Assembly (NCBI GenBank): GCA_964019055.1
Contig: OZ025206.1
Coordinates: forward strand, 1,296,001-1,360,000
DNA from: Anthopleura xanthogrammica
Lineage: Eukaryota; Cnidaria; Anthozoa; Actiniaria; Actiniidae
Reading direction: 5' to 3'
Length of the DNA: 64,000 bases
The translations under genes were made by a program, and so were the position numbers. This document shows positions 22,286 through 31,526 of the stretch, one piece after another. Every line of letters begins with the position of its first letter. Position 1 is the first letter of the stretch. The notes beneath the pieces were generated by a model that ran no database searches, was not told the DNA's origin, and saw only the letters and a list, made by a program, of their open reading frames with translations.

Positions 22286-23398
22286 ATGGCAGTGAGTTCG
22301 TGGTTTACAAAACTGGTGGTAGTTTTCAACATGTTATTTTGTGGTTCGCTTTTGTATTTCTACCAAGGCCATAATGTGAAATATGTAATTCTTTACACAA
22401 AGAAACTCTATTCTGCGGTTGCTGATGGTCAGGACAGAAGACAAGCCAATTTTCTGCTGCAAAGCAAGATAGAATGGGATTATCATAAGCTTCAGAAACA
22501 ATTCATGAAGCAAATTTGCCAAGCTAAGAGTAGTTTTGGTGTTCATCAGAATACCTGGTTAACAGCTTTGGTTAACGATGATTATGTTGTTCCAGCCATA
22601 GTTTTGGGTCACACGATAAGAACTCTTTCTTGTGTCAGAAATATGATGGTTCTTGTGTCTGATGAGGTAAGCCATTCTGGACGTGATGCTCTTGCACAAG
22701 TTGGATGGGATGTTCAAGTTGTGGAACAAATGGATTGTCGATGGATGGACAAGTATTTGGGTAAAGTTGCTCCAAGTAAAGGAATCATTGGGACATACAC
22801 ACGATTTCATGCATGGAATTATACCCAGTTTTCTAAGATCATTTATGCAGATCCTGATTACATGCTTTTGAGTAGCATCGATGAGCTCTTTGAAGAGGCT
22901 GCTGACTTTTCAGCGACATATTGTTCCAGACCAGGTGTAATTGACCCTTGCTTCAATGCAGGTCTTTTGGTGTTCAAGCCAGATTCTCAACAGTATCATT
23001 CCATCATGGCGATGTGGAAAAAGATCTCAAGAGAGGAGAGCTGTCCCAGCGACCAAGAGCTTCTGTGGTATTACTTCGCTGGTACAGGAAAGTGGAATAC
23101 ATTGCCGTACGCGTATAATGTACGAAGGATCATCTACCGTCCGATGAAGGGCTTCCATTTTGCTTGTTGTCCTCCACCCAAGCCGTGGAAGGAAAAATGT
23201 CGCCCAAGTCGAAAGGAGGCAATGCTATATGATCAACCTATCACAAATCTCAAAGAGGTGTCTATCGTCTACTGGAAAAATTTCTATGAAGCACTGAAAG
23301 TATACAACATAGATATGTGGTGGAAGACTACCAAATATTACAATCCTCAGTTGGAATTTGGGGACATTCCTTACGGGAGTTGCTGGAAGAATCATTAA
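22286..23398 (+). CDS. GT8 (glycogenin-like) glycosyltransferase, type II membrane protein
   Basis: This 370-residue protein is a retaining glycosyltransferase of family GT8, related to glycogenin and to the glycogenin-like glucuronosyltransferases; donor and acceptor are not known. A hydrophobic segment at residues 7-26 predicts a Golgi type II anchor, unlike cytosolic glycogenin. The catalytic domain includes TWLTALVNDDYVVPAIVLG (90-108), IIYADPDYMLLSSIDELF (185-202) with the metal-binding D-x-D as Asp189-Pro-Asp191, FNAGLLVFKPD (223-233) and DQELLWYYF (256-264). A Cys-Cys-Pro-rich segment follows (294-300). The reading frame has no introns. TTTATAG at 22254-22260, preceded by a pyrimidine tract, is a plausible acceptor of a 5' UTR intron. 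ATG 22286 precedes the anchor directly. It lies 4 kb downstream of the LicD-like gene on the same strand. Confidence 0.85.
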   Translation: MAVSSWFTKLVVVFNMLFCGSLLYFYQGHNVKYVILYTKKLYSAVADGQDRRQANFLLQSKIEWDYHKLQKQFMKQICQAKSSFGVHQNTWLTALVNDDYVVPAIVLGHTIRTLSCVRNMMVLVSDEVSHSGRDALAQVGWDVQVVEQMDCRWMDKYLGKVAPSKGIIGTYTRFHAWNYTQFSKIIYADPDYMLLSSIDELFEEAADFSATYCSRPGVIDPCFNAGLLVFKPDSQQYHSIMAMWKKISREESCPSDQELLWYYFAGTGKWNTLPYAYNVRRIIYRPMKGFHFACCPPPKPWKEKCRPSRKEAMLYDQPITNLKEVSIVYWKNFYEALKVYNIDMWWKTTKYYNPQLEFGDIPYGSCWKNH

Positions 23399-23509
23399 GG
23401 TTATATCGTTGAGGTGTAGTAATGCTGTCAAAGCAACTGATAACATTTTTAGAAACAATTCACCCAAGATGAAGTAAAAAGATGTTCATTTCAGTGGTTA
23501 TTTGCTGTT

Positions 23510-23563
23510 GATAATGATACATGATGATGGTAGTGTTGGTTGTGGTGATGCATGGTGTTGATA

Positions 23564-23598
<35 letters not shown>

Positions 23599-23800
23599 AT
23601 GATGATGATGATGATGACGATGATGATGATGATGGTGTTGATGATGATGATGATGCATGGTGATGATGATACATGATGATGATACATGGTGATGATACAT
23701 GATGATGATACATGATGATGATACATGGTGATGATACATGATGATGATACATGATGATGATACATGATGATGATACATGATGATGATGATGGCAATATGT
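23510..23800. repeat. (GATGAT)n / GATGATACAT microsatellite
   Basis: A GAT-based array in which many units are followed by ACAT. The tract starts about 110 bases past the stop of the GT8 gene and may lie in its 3' UTR. Frames through it encode His/Ser/Ile-rich artefacts. Confidence 0.9.
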
Positions 23801-23892
23801 CATTATGATAGTGACGTTAATAGTGGTGGTGGCGGCGATGATCATTGTCATCACCAGCTGATCTGAAACAGTGACGTAGAAATGACGTCACT

Positions 23893-24092
23893 GCAAAACT
23901 GAGGTGTCATGAAGCCTGCAAAAATTGACTTATAAAAGTTTATATCTGAGATGAATCTAGATTTTCAGGAGAGGTTTTTGATATTTTGTATACATTTACT
24001 ATGATATTCTTCATTGAGTGGGAAAATAAAATAAAGAAGAAATATCTGTTTCCCGAGTCGCAGGGCTACTAAGTATGACACCTCAGTTTTGC
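23893..24092. repeat. 200-bp element with 18-bp perfect inverted ends
   Basis: GCAAAACTGAGGTGTCAT at 23893-23910 is exactly complementary to ATGACACCTCAGTTTTGC at 24075-24092. The interior is AT-rich and non-coding, giving a MITE-like form. No clear target duplication was found. Confidence 0.75.
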
Positions 24093-24682
24093 AAATTTTC
24101 TCGATTCTGATTTGCTAATATTTTTTCTCAGATCATCTGGCAATATCAACACCAACACAAAAACAACAAAAATAAAACAATTAGTACTTTCTTTCAGTGA
24201 TGAATTAACAAGTAATATAATGTAATGCATGCTAACCGTGCGGCGGTTTTAAAGGCAAACATTAGGACATGGACAAAAATGGCATCACGTTTCTGACATT
24301 TTAAATTGAGTACCTTTTCAAAGGCATTTCTAAACGTTTTCTGTATTTTATTAACATTCATAATAAATTTAAAAAATATTATTTCTTCCTGTCCGGTATA
24401 TCTTAGTGCGTTCTGTTGGCTGTTGGAGCGAGCGGTATTTTCTATTTCTGACAGTACGTGGTCCGGTATTCTGCTAAATAACAAAACAAATTGCAAAAAA
24501 AGTGGACAAGTAAAAGGGGAAAAAAATATTTATCGTCCTAAAGTCGATCCGGATAGGGAAAAACTGTGCCCTCGGCCTAACGTCAATATATCAAGTTATA
24601 TAATCATTGAGTCAGTTTATTTTGTTCACTGGCGGTCTTTATCCTTCATATTCACCCAACGGCGGCTTACCAGGTTGATATC
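24093..24682. other. Gene-free stretch
   Basis: No gene was recognised. Open frames at 24194-24496 (-) and 24306-24704 (+) overlap one another and show no domain. Confidence 0.4.
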
Positions 24683-24800
24683 TAGTTATCAACGCCGTTC
24701 TTAAGAAACTTATCCAATGATGATATAAGGTGGTCGGCTTCGCTTCGGGATGATATATGTCATATCCACGCGGGTAACGGTATATAACCTTTACATATCG
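24683..24800. repeat. Dispersed repeat, copy 1 (partner at 51325-51480)
   Basis: AGTTATCAACGCCGTTCTTA, then AATGATGATATAAGGTGGT, is shared with the copy near 51330 in the same orientation, with small differences. Both copies end near a GGTA...TAACCTTTACAT motif. This copy lacks the clean hairpin seen in copy 2. Confidence 0.7.
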
Positions 24801-24944
24801 GGCTCAGTTTTTCCCTATCCTGACCTCCTGGCCGATAAAACACCTCTATAGATGAGTTATTCGTGTAAAACGTACCTTAGGTAGTTGAACTATGAGCACA
24901 CTAAGCACAAGAATACAGCACGACACATTCTCACAGCACTCGCA

Positions 24945-25102
24945 TCTACACACCTAGTCAGTATCACCCATCGTCACACCTAATGTACACAACACATCCA
25001 CACACCTAGTCAGTATCACCCATCGTCACACCTAATGTACACAACACATCTACACACCTAGTCAGTATCACCCATCGTCACACCTAATGTACACAACACA
25101 TG
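24945..25102. repeat. 52-bp tandem repeat, three copies
   Basis: The block beginning CACCTAGTCAGTATCACCCA recurs at 24951, 25003 and 25055, giving an exact 52-base period. Copies differ by single bases. It is non-coding. Confidence 0.9.
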
Positions 25103-25144
25103 GATGTAGTACAATATCTCTATCACACCTAATGTACACAATAT

Positions 25145-25320
25145 AAGAATAAGAATAATAAGAATAATGATAATAATGATAATAATGATAATAATGATAA
25201 TAATGATGATGATAATAATAATAATAATGATAATGATGATGATTATAATAATAATAATAATATTATTAATAATAATAATAATAGCGATGATGATGATGAT
25301 ACTAATAATAATAATAATAA
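25145..25320. repeat. (AAT/GATAAT)n microsatellite
   Basis: Interrupted AAT, GAT and GATAAT units form one simple-sequence block directly after the 52-bp repeats. Confidence 0.9.
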
Positions 25321-27073
25321 CTTAATTTAATTTAATAAGATATACGCCTATATAACATTTCGTTAATCATGATGGCGTGGCCCTCTTAATTATTAGATTC
25401 ATCAGTTGTTATACTAAAGTTCTTCAGAAAGACTGGATAAGTTTAGAACGGTCTAATATCCACATTCTATTCCTGTACTGTCCATCTCTGTACTTTCTGT
25501 CTTATTGAAACTACAACTCAAATTATTTCAGTGAAAATTGCTAAAAATACCCACAGATCTATTAATGAAATAGTCACCCAGGTTTCCTTGGTTACGTTTC
25601 GAGTTATGTTGCCATAACGACGGATTAAACATATTTTTATCCAACTGCCGTCCATCTCGGCTAACTAGAAAAAGCAAAATTAAATAAACTAAGAGCTTTA
25701 GCTCGGTAATGGCAAAGTTTTAGTGAGACTTTTGAAACCCCATGTATAGCTATTAGACAAGCTTTATTCAGCAAGGATGAAAATGTTTCTCGATGGCAGA
25801 AAAGATGGCTTTCTAAGATTACACGAGCCGTTTTCAAATGCATCGGAGCGTAATGTAAAAATAAAAACTCAAAAGTACCGAGGATAAGGTTTGATTATTA
25901 GCAGATATCAGAGTTACATTACATTGCCTTCAAACAAAGTCGTGGCATTTGAGTCAGTTTCTATACATTTACTGTATTGTTGACCCAAATGCCTCGACTT
26001 CAGTGATATTAATAAAATAAACAATTTTGATATTTTGAGGGCAATGGAGTGTAACTCTTATATCTGTCGTTCGTTCGTTCGTTCGTTCGTTCGTTCGTTC
26101 GTACATTTAATAATTATTTGTTTGCTTATGCGTTTGTTGGTTTGTGTCCTTCCATCTTTTCTTCTTACTTTCCTTTCTCTTCCATCCTCCCCTTTTCTAT
26201 ACATCTGCCAGCTGTTTGCCATTTTTCATCTATCTTTCATCTCCCCTTTTGGGTATCGAAAGAGATGCTGTTCTCTCATCAACACTAAAAGGTCAAAGGA
26301 CCACCTAACGGCGGTCTGTTCTCCAACCTTCTGCTAAAACCGAACAAATCCACGGGAGTACAAAACAAAATGATTGCTAATAAGGTTACAATTACGATTA
26401 ATATCTATCAACCACAACGGGAGTGAAAGCTCATTAGTTCAGTGTTTTCAGTTGGTCTAAAAAGCCGAGCTAAACATCTGCTTTAACAGGCGTTTGTGTC
26501 TGCGGGAACCTGAGGGAGCTTTAAATAAATATTCGTCTCGCTCTTCGAGCAAATTTTCCGAAAAAGAAATCGAAAAATAAATTGTTATTGTTGAGGTTGG
26601 GCTAAGCAACATAAATATGTTGCTTCAGATACCTCATGCTTACTGACGATAGATAAAAACTATTGTCAACTCGGACTAAAAAGGCTAGAAAAAAAACTAG
26701 GTGTCCTTTCTGCTCGCTTAACAGGTTGCACGAAGCTCACTGACCCACCAATGACGTCAGCATTTAAAATAAAAGGAGACTGGCTTTTAGTGAACTTAAT
26801 AATATAATCAATGTTTCCTTAGAATTGGGTTCAATTCAAGACAACCGCATAGATCTTTTTTAGTTTGTGCGTCAATATGTCTTTAGTCTGAAAGCCTTTT
26901 GATCATAAAGTGGATGTGAATGCAAGTGAGATCGTGACAGATAATGGTGGATATTGCACGTTATATTAAGAAGCATTAAGCCGAGCAATCAAGCCATAAA
27001 ATAAGTGTTTTAATTTTTAAATTTAATGTGGGAACCGAGAAAAGATGAAATGTTAAGAAATGGTATCGTTAAC
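25321..27073. other. Gene-free stretch with a short (CGTT)n
   Basis: A (CGTT)n tract lies at about 26068-26101. No protein-coding signal was recognised; the open frame spanning that tract (26035-26337) is low-complexity at its start and otherwise unremarkable. Confidence 0.5.
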
Positions 27074-27155
27074 ATCATCATCATCAACAGCAGCAGCAGT
27101 AGCATCATCATCTTAATCATCATCTTCATCCTCATCCTCATCATCACTATTAACA
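27074..27155. repeat. (CAT/CAG)n microsatellite
   Basis: CATCATCATCATCAACAGCA and later CATCATCTTCATCCTC units form a short imperfect trinucleotide tract. Confidence 0.8.
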
Positions 27156-27225
27156 TTCACTTATATTTTATGTTCACCATTATTTCTTTTTATTTACTTA
27201 TTTTCGTGAAAAAGACATTTCCCAT

Positions 27226-27780
27226 TTCGTCTAGTTGTAGATTTCCCATTTCAGATTCATTTCGTCTAGTTGTAGGTTTCCTATTTCAGATTCATTTCGT
27301 CTAGTTGTAGATTTCCCATTTCAGATTCATTTCGTCTAGTTGTAGGTTTCCCATTTCAGATTCATTTCGTCTAGTTGTAGATTTCCCATTTCAGATTCAT
27401 TTCGTCTAGTTGTAGGTTTCCCATTTCAGATTCATTTCGTCTAGTTGTAGATTTCCCATTTCAGATTCATTTCGTCTAGTTGTAGATTTCCTATTTCAGA
27501 TTCATTTCGTCTAGTTGTAGATTTCCCATTTCAGATTCATTTCGTCTAGTTGTAGATTTCCTATTTCAGATTCATTTCGTCTAGTTGTAGATTTCCTATT
27601 TCAGATTCATTTCGTCTAGTTATAGATTTCCTATTTCAGATTCATTTCGTCTAGTTGTAGATTTTCCATTTCAGATTCATTTCGTCTAGTTGTAGGTTTC
27701 CCATTTCAGATTCATTTCGTCTAGTTGAAGATTTCCCATTTCAGATTCATTTTGTCTAGTTGTAGGTTTCCTATTTCAGA
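27226..27780. repeat. 35-bp minisatellite, about 16 copies
   Basis: The unit opens TTCGTCTAGTTGTAG and continues with GTTTCCCATTTCAGATTCAT or its A variant, repeating with a strict 35-base period. Copies vary mainly at two sites (GATTTC/GGTTTC and CCCATT/CCTATT). The period is not a multiple of three and the array is not open in one frame, so it is not a protein repeat. Confidence 0.95.
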
Positions 27781-28170
27781 TACCACTCAAGCTTGGTGTC
27801 AGACACAGGTCAAGGCAATACGATAAACAGACCGGATTCCACTTTATGACACCACTGGAATACTAGCTAGCACTTTCATGTTTTTTGTCAAGAAAAACAT
27901 AGTGTCATTTCTATACTAATTGCGACCATTTATTAATGTCTTGAACAAAAAGCTTTTAGACAGTGTTTGGCGTTATATATATTCCATGAATTAACACTAA
28001 ATGCACTCTGAATGTAGTGTAGTTTTCACTGCTAGCAATGAAGTCTGTAAAATAAACGAGGAGGCGTCACTGGATTTCTGGAACTTTCTAATCTCTAAGT
28101 GCTTCTGTTATCTAAAGCCAGTCAGAATACTGAATGGATTATCGATATCAATATCAATAACATCTATCTA
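27781..28170. other. Short gene-free stretch
   Basis: Nothing was recognised between the minisatellite and the pyrimidine tract. The open frame entering the next repeat is dominated by poly-Ser or poly-Leu. Confidence 0.5.
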
Positions 28171-28434
28171 TATTTCACTTCTTCTTCTTCTTCCTCCTTC
28201 TCTTCTTCTTCTTCTTCTTCTTCTTCTTCTTCTTCTTCTTCTTCTTCTTCTTCTTCTTCTTCTTCTTCTTCTTCTTCTTCTTCTATTCATTATTTCATTC
28301 ATTCACTCATTCATTATTTCATTCATTCACTCATTCATTCATTCATTCATTTTTTATTTTTTATTTTTTTATTTTTTTTATTTTTTTCTTTTTTTCTTTT
28401 TTTCTTTTTTTCTTTTTTTCTTTTTTTCTTTTCC
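28171..28434. repeat. (TTC)n, (ATTC)n and (T)nC pyrimidine tracts
   Basis: Three simple tracts run one after another: about 33 TTC units, then ATTC units, then T6-7C repeats. The plus strand is almost pure pyrimidine. Confidence 0.95.
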
Positions 28435-28471
28435 TTCTTTCTATGTTGAGTCTAGGATACATATTTTACCC

Positions 28472-29361
28472 TAAGGTGGCCCGCACCAGTTAATTTGTTT
28501 GACGGCCATGAATTTCAATCGCGTCTTTTTGCATCAAAACCTTGTCTAATCATAGTTGATGGAGTGGAATGGTTTGGAAGACCTATTGTTCTAGCCTTTT
28601 TTTTGGCTAGCGATGTTGAAACGTACCATCACGTGATATTGACCGTGCACAATGAACCAAAGCAAGTATGGCTGAAAATGCTAGTTTCCGTACTATTTTC
28701 ATGTACGATCATTTTGAAAGTGTAAAATTTTCATTCTAAGATTACAAAGAAGAGGATAAATGATTCTGCGCAGATTCAGGAAAGTTTCTAGATGATAAAT
28801 AAGAAAGCGTACAAAAAGGGTGATTTCCTTTTCAATTAACAAATAATCTCTATCATAGAGGATTTATTAACAAATACCATCTATTTTAGAACATTTTGAG
28901 AAAAAAAATGTCTGTATTCCTTGAGTTACTATGAACAAACACTGTAACTTTTCCTTCTCTGTGGACGGTCAACGTCATAACAATGGAAAAAGTCGAACAA
29001 AAACCTAGGACAATAGGTTTCCAAACCATAATTCCACTCCATAAACTATGGTCTAATTTACGTCCTAACAGTCAGCGCAAATTTGTGTAGTAACTTCTAA
29101 GGACTAGATTGGTGTGAAACCTGCTGTATCTATTGACAATGGCTCAATAAAATATGAAAAAAATCCCCATCTTGAATTTTTGGATTTATGAGCATTTTTT
29201 TCTCAAAAAGCTATTTTTAAAGATCGTCAATATCTCAAAAATTAATATTTTACCCAATTTTAGAAAGAAAGAAAAAACAATTACTGGTACAATGACTGCA
29301 AATTTTTCTGAAATTGAAATTCATGCCCGTCAAACAAATCAATAGGTGCGAGCCACCTTAA
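28472..29361. mobile_element. 0.9-kb element with long inverted repeats
   Basis: The left end TAAGGTGGCCCGCACC pairs with GGTGCGAGCCACCTTA at the right end. Pairing resumes inside: TTTGTTTGACGGCCATGAAT with its near-complement around 29310-29340, and TGATGGAGTGGAATGGTTTG with its complement around 29015-29045. If TA is the target duplication the termini are AGGTGGC/GCCACCT, as in Tc1/mariner-type MITEs. No transposase is present. Weak open frames at 28495-28725 and 29154-29345 are parts of the arms. Confidence 0.75.
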
Positions 29362-30535
29362 TATCTTTCCTGGCCTCTTTTAAGTTTTATTTACCCTGTA
29401 TTTCTTCCACAGGAAAGATTGCGTTTTTACAAGAGAGTACGAGTATGCGTGGGATATTTTCGGTATATACCACTCAGCTTATACAAATATTACTATATAC
29501 CTCTTGAATCAGGTTATAGCCGATTTCTATCAGATCTTAATGAGACAATGAATTGATAACTGAGGCAACCAAATTAATATGGAGTTACGGACAGTAGTTA
29601 GAATCTAGACGATATTATATCTTGACGTCTTAATTTTTGGTGTAAACAAATAATTCCAAAACACCATGTGTGTAGGGAGGGGGAGGGGGTGGGGGAGAAG
29701 AAACCTTGCTAATAAAGCAAACAAATGGGCCAAACGAAGGGATAACGTTTGTGATGTTCTTATCTTCTACTTGGACAATGTTTTATTTACAAATTCTAAA
29801 ACAGGGAACGTTTACCAAGCCCAGAAACTATAGAAAATAAAGTTGGAAATATTGATTTAGTTATGCGAGCGTGTGTGGTGCGAGTGTGTGCCAACGTTAA
29901 GGATATTATATATATCGATTAATCAATCTCTCTCGACCTGAACACGTCAATGTGGGCCATGATCGACGCCATGTAATCGCACCCGGCCAAAGAGGAACTC
30001 AGTCATTCGTATACTGAGTCGTAACTCATGATCACGCGCATGCACAAACGAGTTACTAGCTTTAGCCAGGTAATCCCAAGAAGTCTGTAAATACTATGGC
30101 ACAGTGCTTTGTTGAAGTAGGAAATTGAAGATTTCAAAGTCCTTCATCAATTTGCAACGAAGTAACGCGAATGAAACGAATGGAATAAGTTCTGAGAATG
30201 ACCACCAGTTTTATATTGTAAATATTTTCTTGACAGAATTTGGCTCGTCTCAAAAGAATATTGCAATTTTTTATAAGGAGCAAACCAATCATGTTAAAAT
30301 ATAAAGTATTTGTTATAAAGAGCTGTGGGTGTGGATTATCTGAGCTACACAGACCTCTGACGCACGGGGACTTGAATAGTCATGTCGCAACACAAGGATT
30401 TAGAAATTCAAAACGCGCGGCAAATCTCTGAAACGTTTAGCAGATGTTTGTGAACATGCAGGCTAAAATTCTGTTCATCTAAAACACGTAATCCTAGAAC
30501 TCTTTGGATTTCTCTATACGTATACTGTGAAATTT
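29362..30535. other. Gene-free stretch containing a G-quadruplex motif
   Basis: A run of four G-tracts, GGGAGGGGGAGGGGGTGGG, lies at 29675-29695 and fits the intramolecular G-quadruplex consensus with one-base loops. No gene was recognised; the 63-codon frame at 30240-30431 has no domain. Confidence 0.5.
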
Positions 30536-31526
30536 GGATGGTTGGGTGGTCGGTCGGTTGGTTGGTTGATTGTTCGGTTAGTTGGCTGGTTGGCTGGTTG
30601 GCTGGTTGGTTAGTTGGTTGGTCAGTTGGTTGGTTGGTTGGTTGGTTGGTTGGTTGGTTGGTTGGTTGGTTGGTTGGCTGACTGGTTGGTTGGTTGGTTG
30701 GTTGGTTGGTTGGTTGGTTGGTTGGTTGGTTGGTTGGTTGGTTGGTTGGTTGACTGGTTGGTTGGTTGGTTGGTTGGTTGGTTGGTTGATTGGTTGGTTG
30801 GTTGGTTGATTGGTTGGTTGGTTGGTTGATTGGTTGGTTGATTGGTTGGTTGGTTGGTTGGTTGGTTGGTTGGTTAGTTTTATGTTGGTTGGTTGGTTGG
30901 TTGGTTGGTTGGTTGACTGGTTGGTTGGTTGGTTGGTTGGTTGGTTGGTTGGTTGATTGGTTGGTTGGTTGGTTGGTTGGTTGGTTGGTTGGTTGGTTGG
31001 TTGGTTGGTTGGTTGGTTGGTTGGTTGGTTGGTTGGTTGGTAGGTTGAGTGTGGTTGGTTGGTTGGTTGGTTGGTTGATTGGTTGGTTGGTTGGTTGATT
31101 GGTTGGTTGGTTGGTTGATTGGTTGGTTGATTGGTTGATTGGTTGGTTGATTGGTTGGTTGGTTGGTTGGTTGGTTGGTTGGTTGGTTGGTTGGTTGGTT
31201 GGTTGGTTGGTTGGTTGGTTGGTTGGTTGGTTGGTTGGTTGGTTGGTTGGTTGGTTGGTTGGTTGGTTGGTTGGTTGGTTGGTTGGTTGGTTGGTTGGTT
31301 GGTTGGTTGGTTGGTTGGTTGGTTGGTTGGTTGGTTGATTGGTTGGTTGGTTGGTTAGTTGGTTGGTTGGTTGGTTGGTTGGTTGGTTGGTTGGTTGGTT
31401 GGTTGGTTGGTTGGTTGGTTGGTTGGTTGGTTGGTTGGTTGGTTAGTTGGTTAGTTGGTTGGTTGGTTGGTTGGTTGGTTGGTTGGTTGGTTGGTTGGTT
31501 GGTTGGTTGGTTGGTTGGTTGGTTGG
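30536..31526. repeat. About 1-kb (TTGG)n array
   Basis: Almost all of this 990-base tract is TTGG, with occasional TTGA, TTAG, CTGG and one TTTTATG interruption near 30878. The longest uninterrupted part is about 31157-31330. All frames read as Trp/Leu/Val/Gly or Pro/Thr/Asn/Gln artefacts. The strand asymmetry (no C on the plus strand in pure parts) is strong. Confidence 0.97.

Noticed and set aside
22286..23398. Considered naming the gene glycogenin (GYG1)
   Set aside because: The N-terminal membrane anchor and the Cys-Cys-Pro-rich insert do not fit cytosolic glycogenin.
24895..25140. Considered a CRISPR-like array
   Set aside because: The 52-bp units are contiguous tandem copies without unique spacers, and the DNA is eukaryotic.
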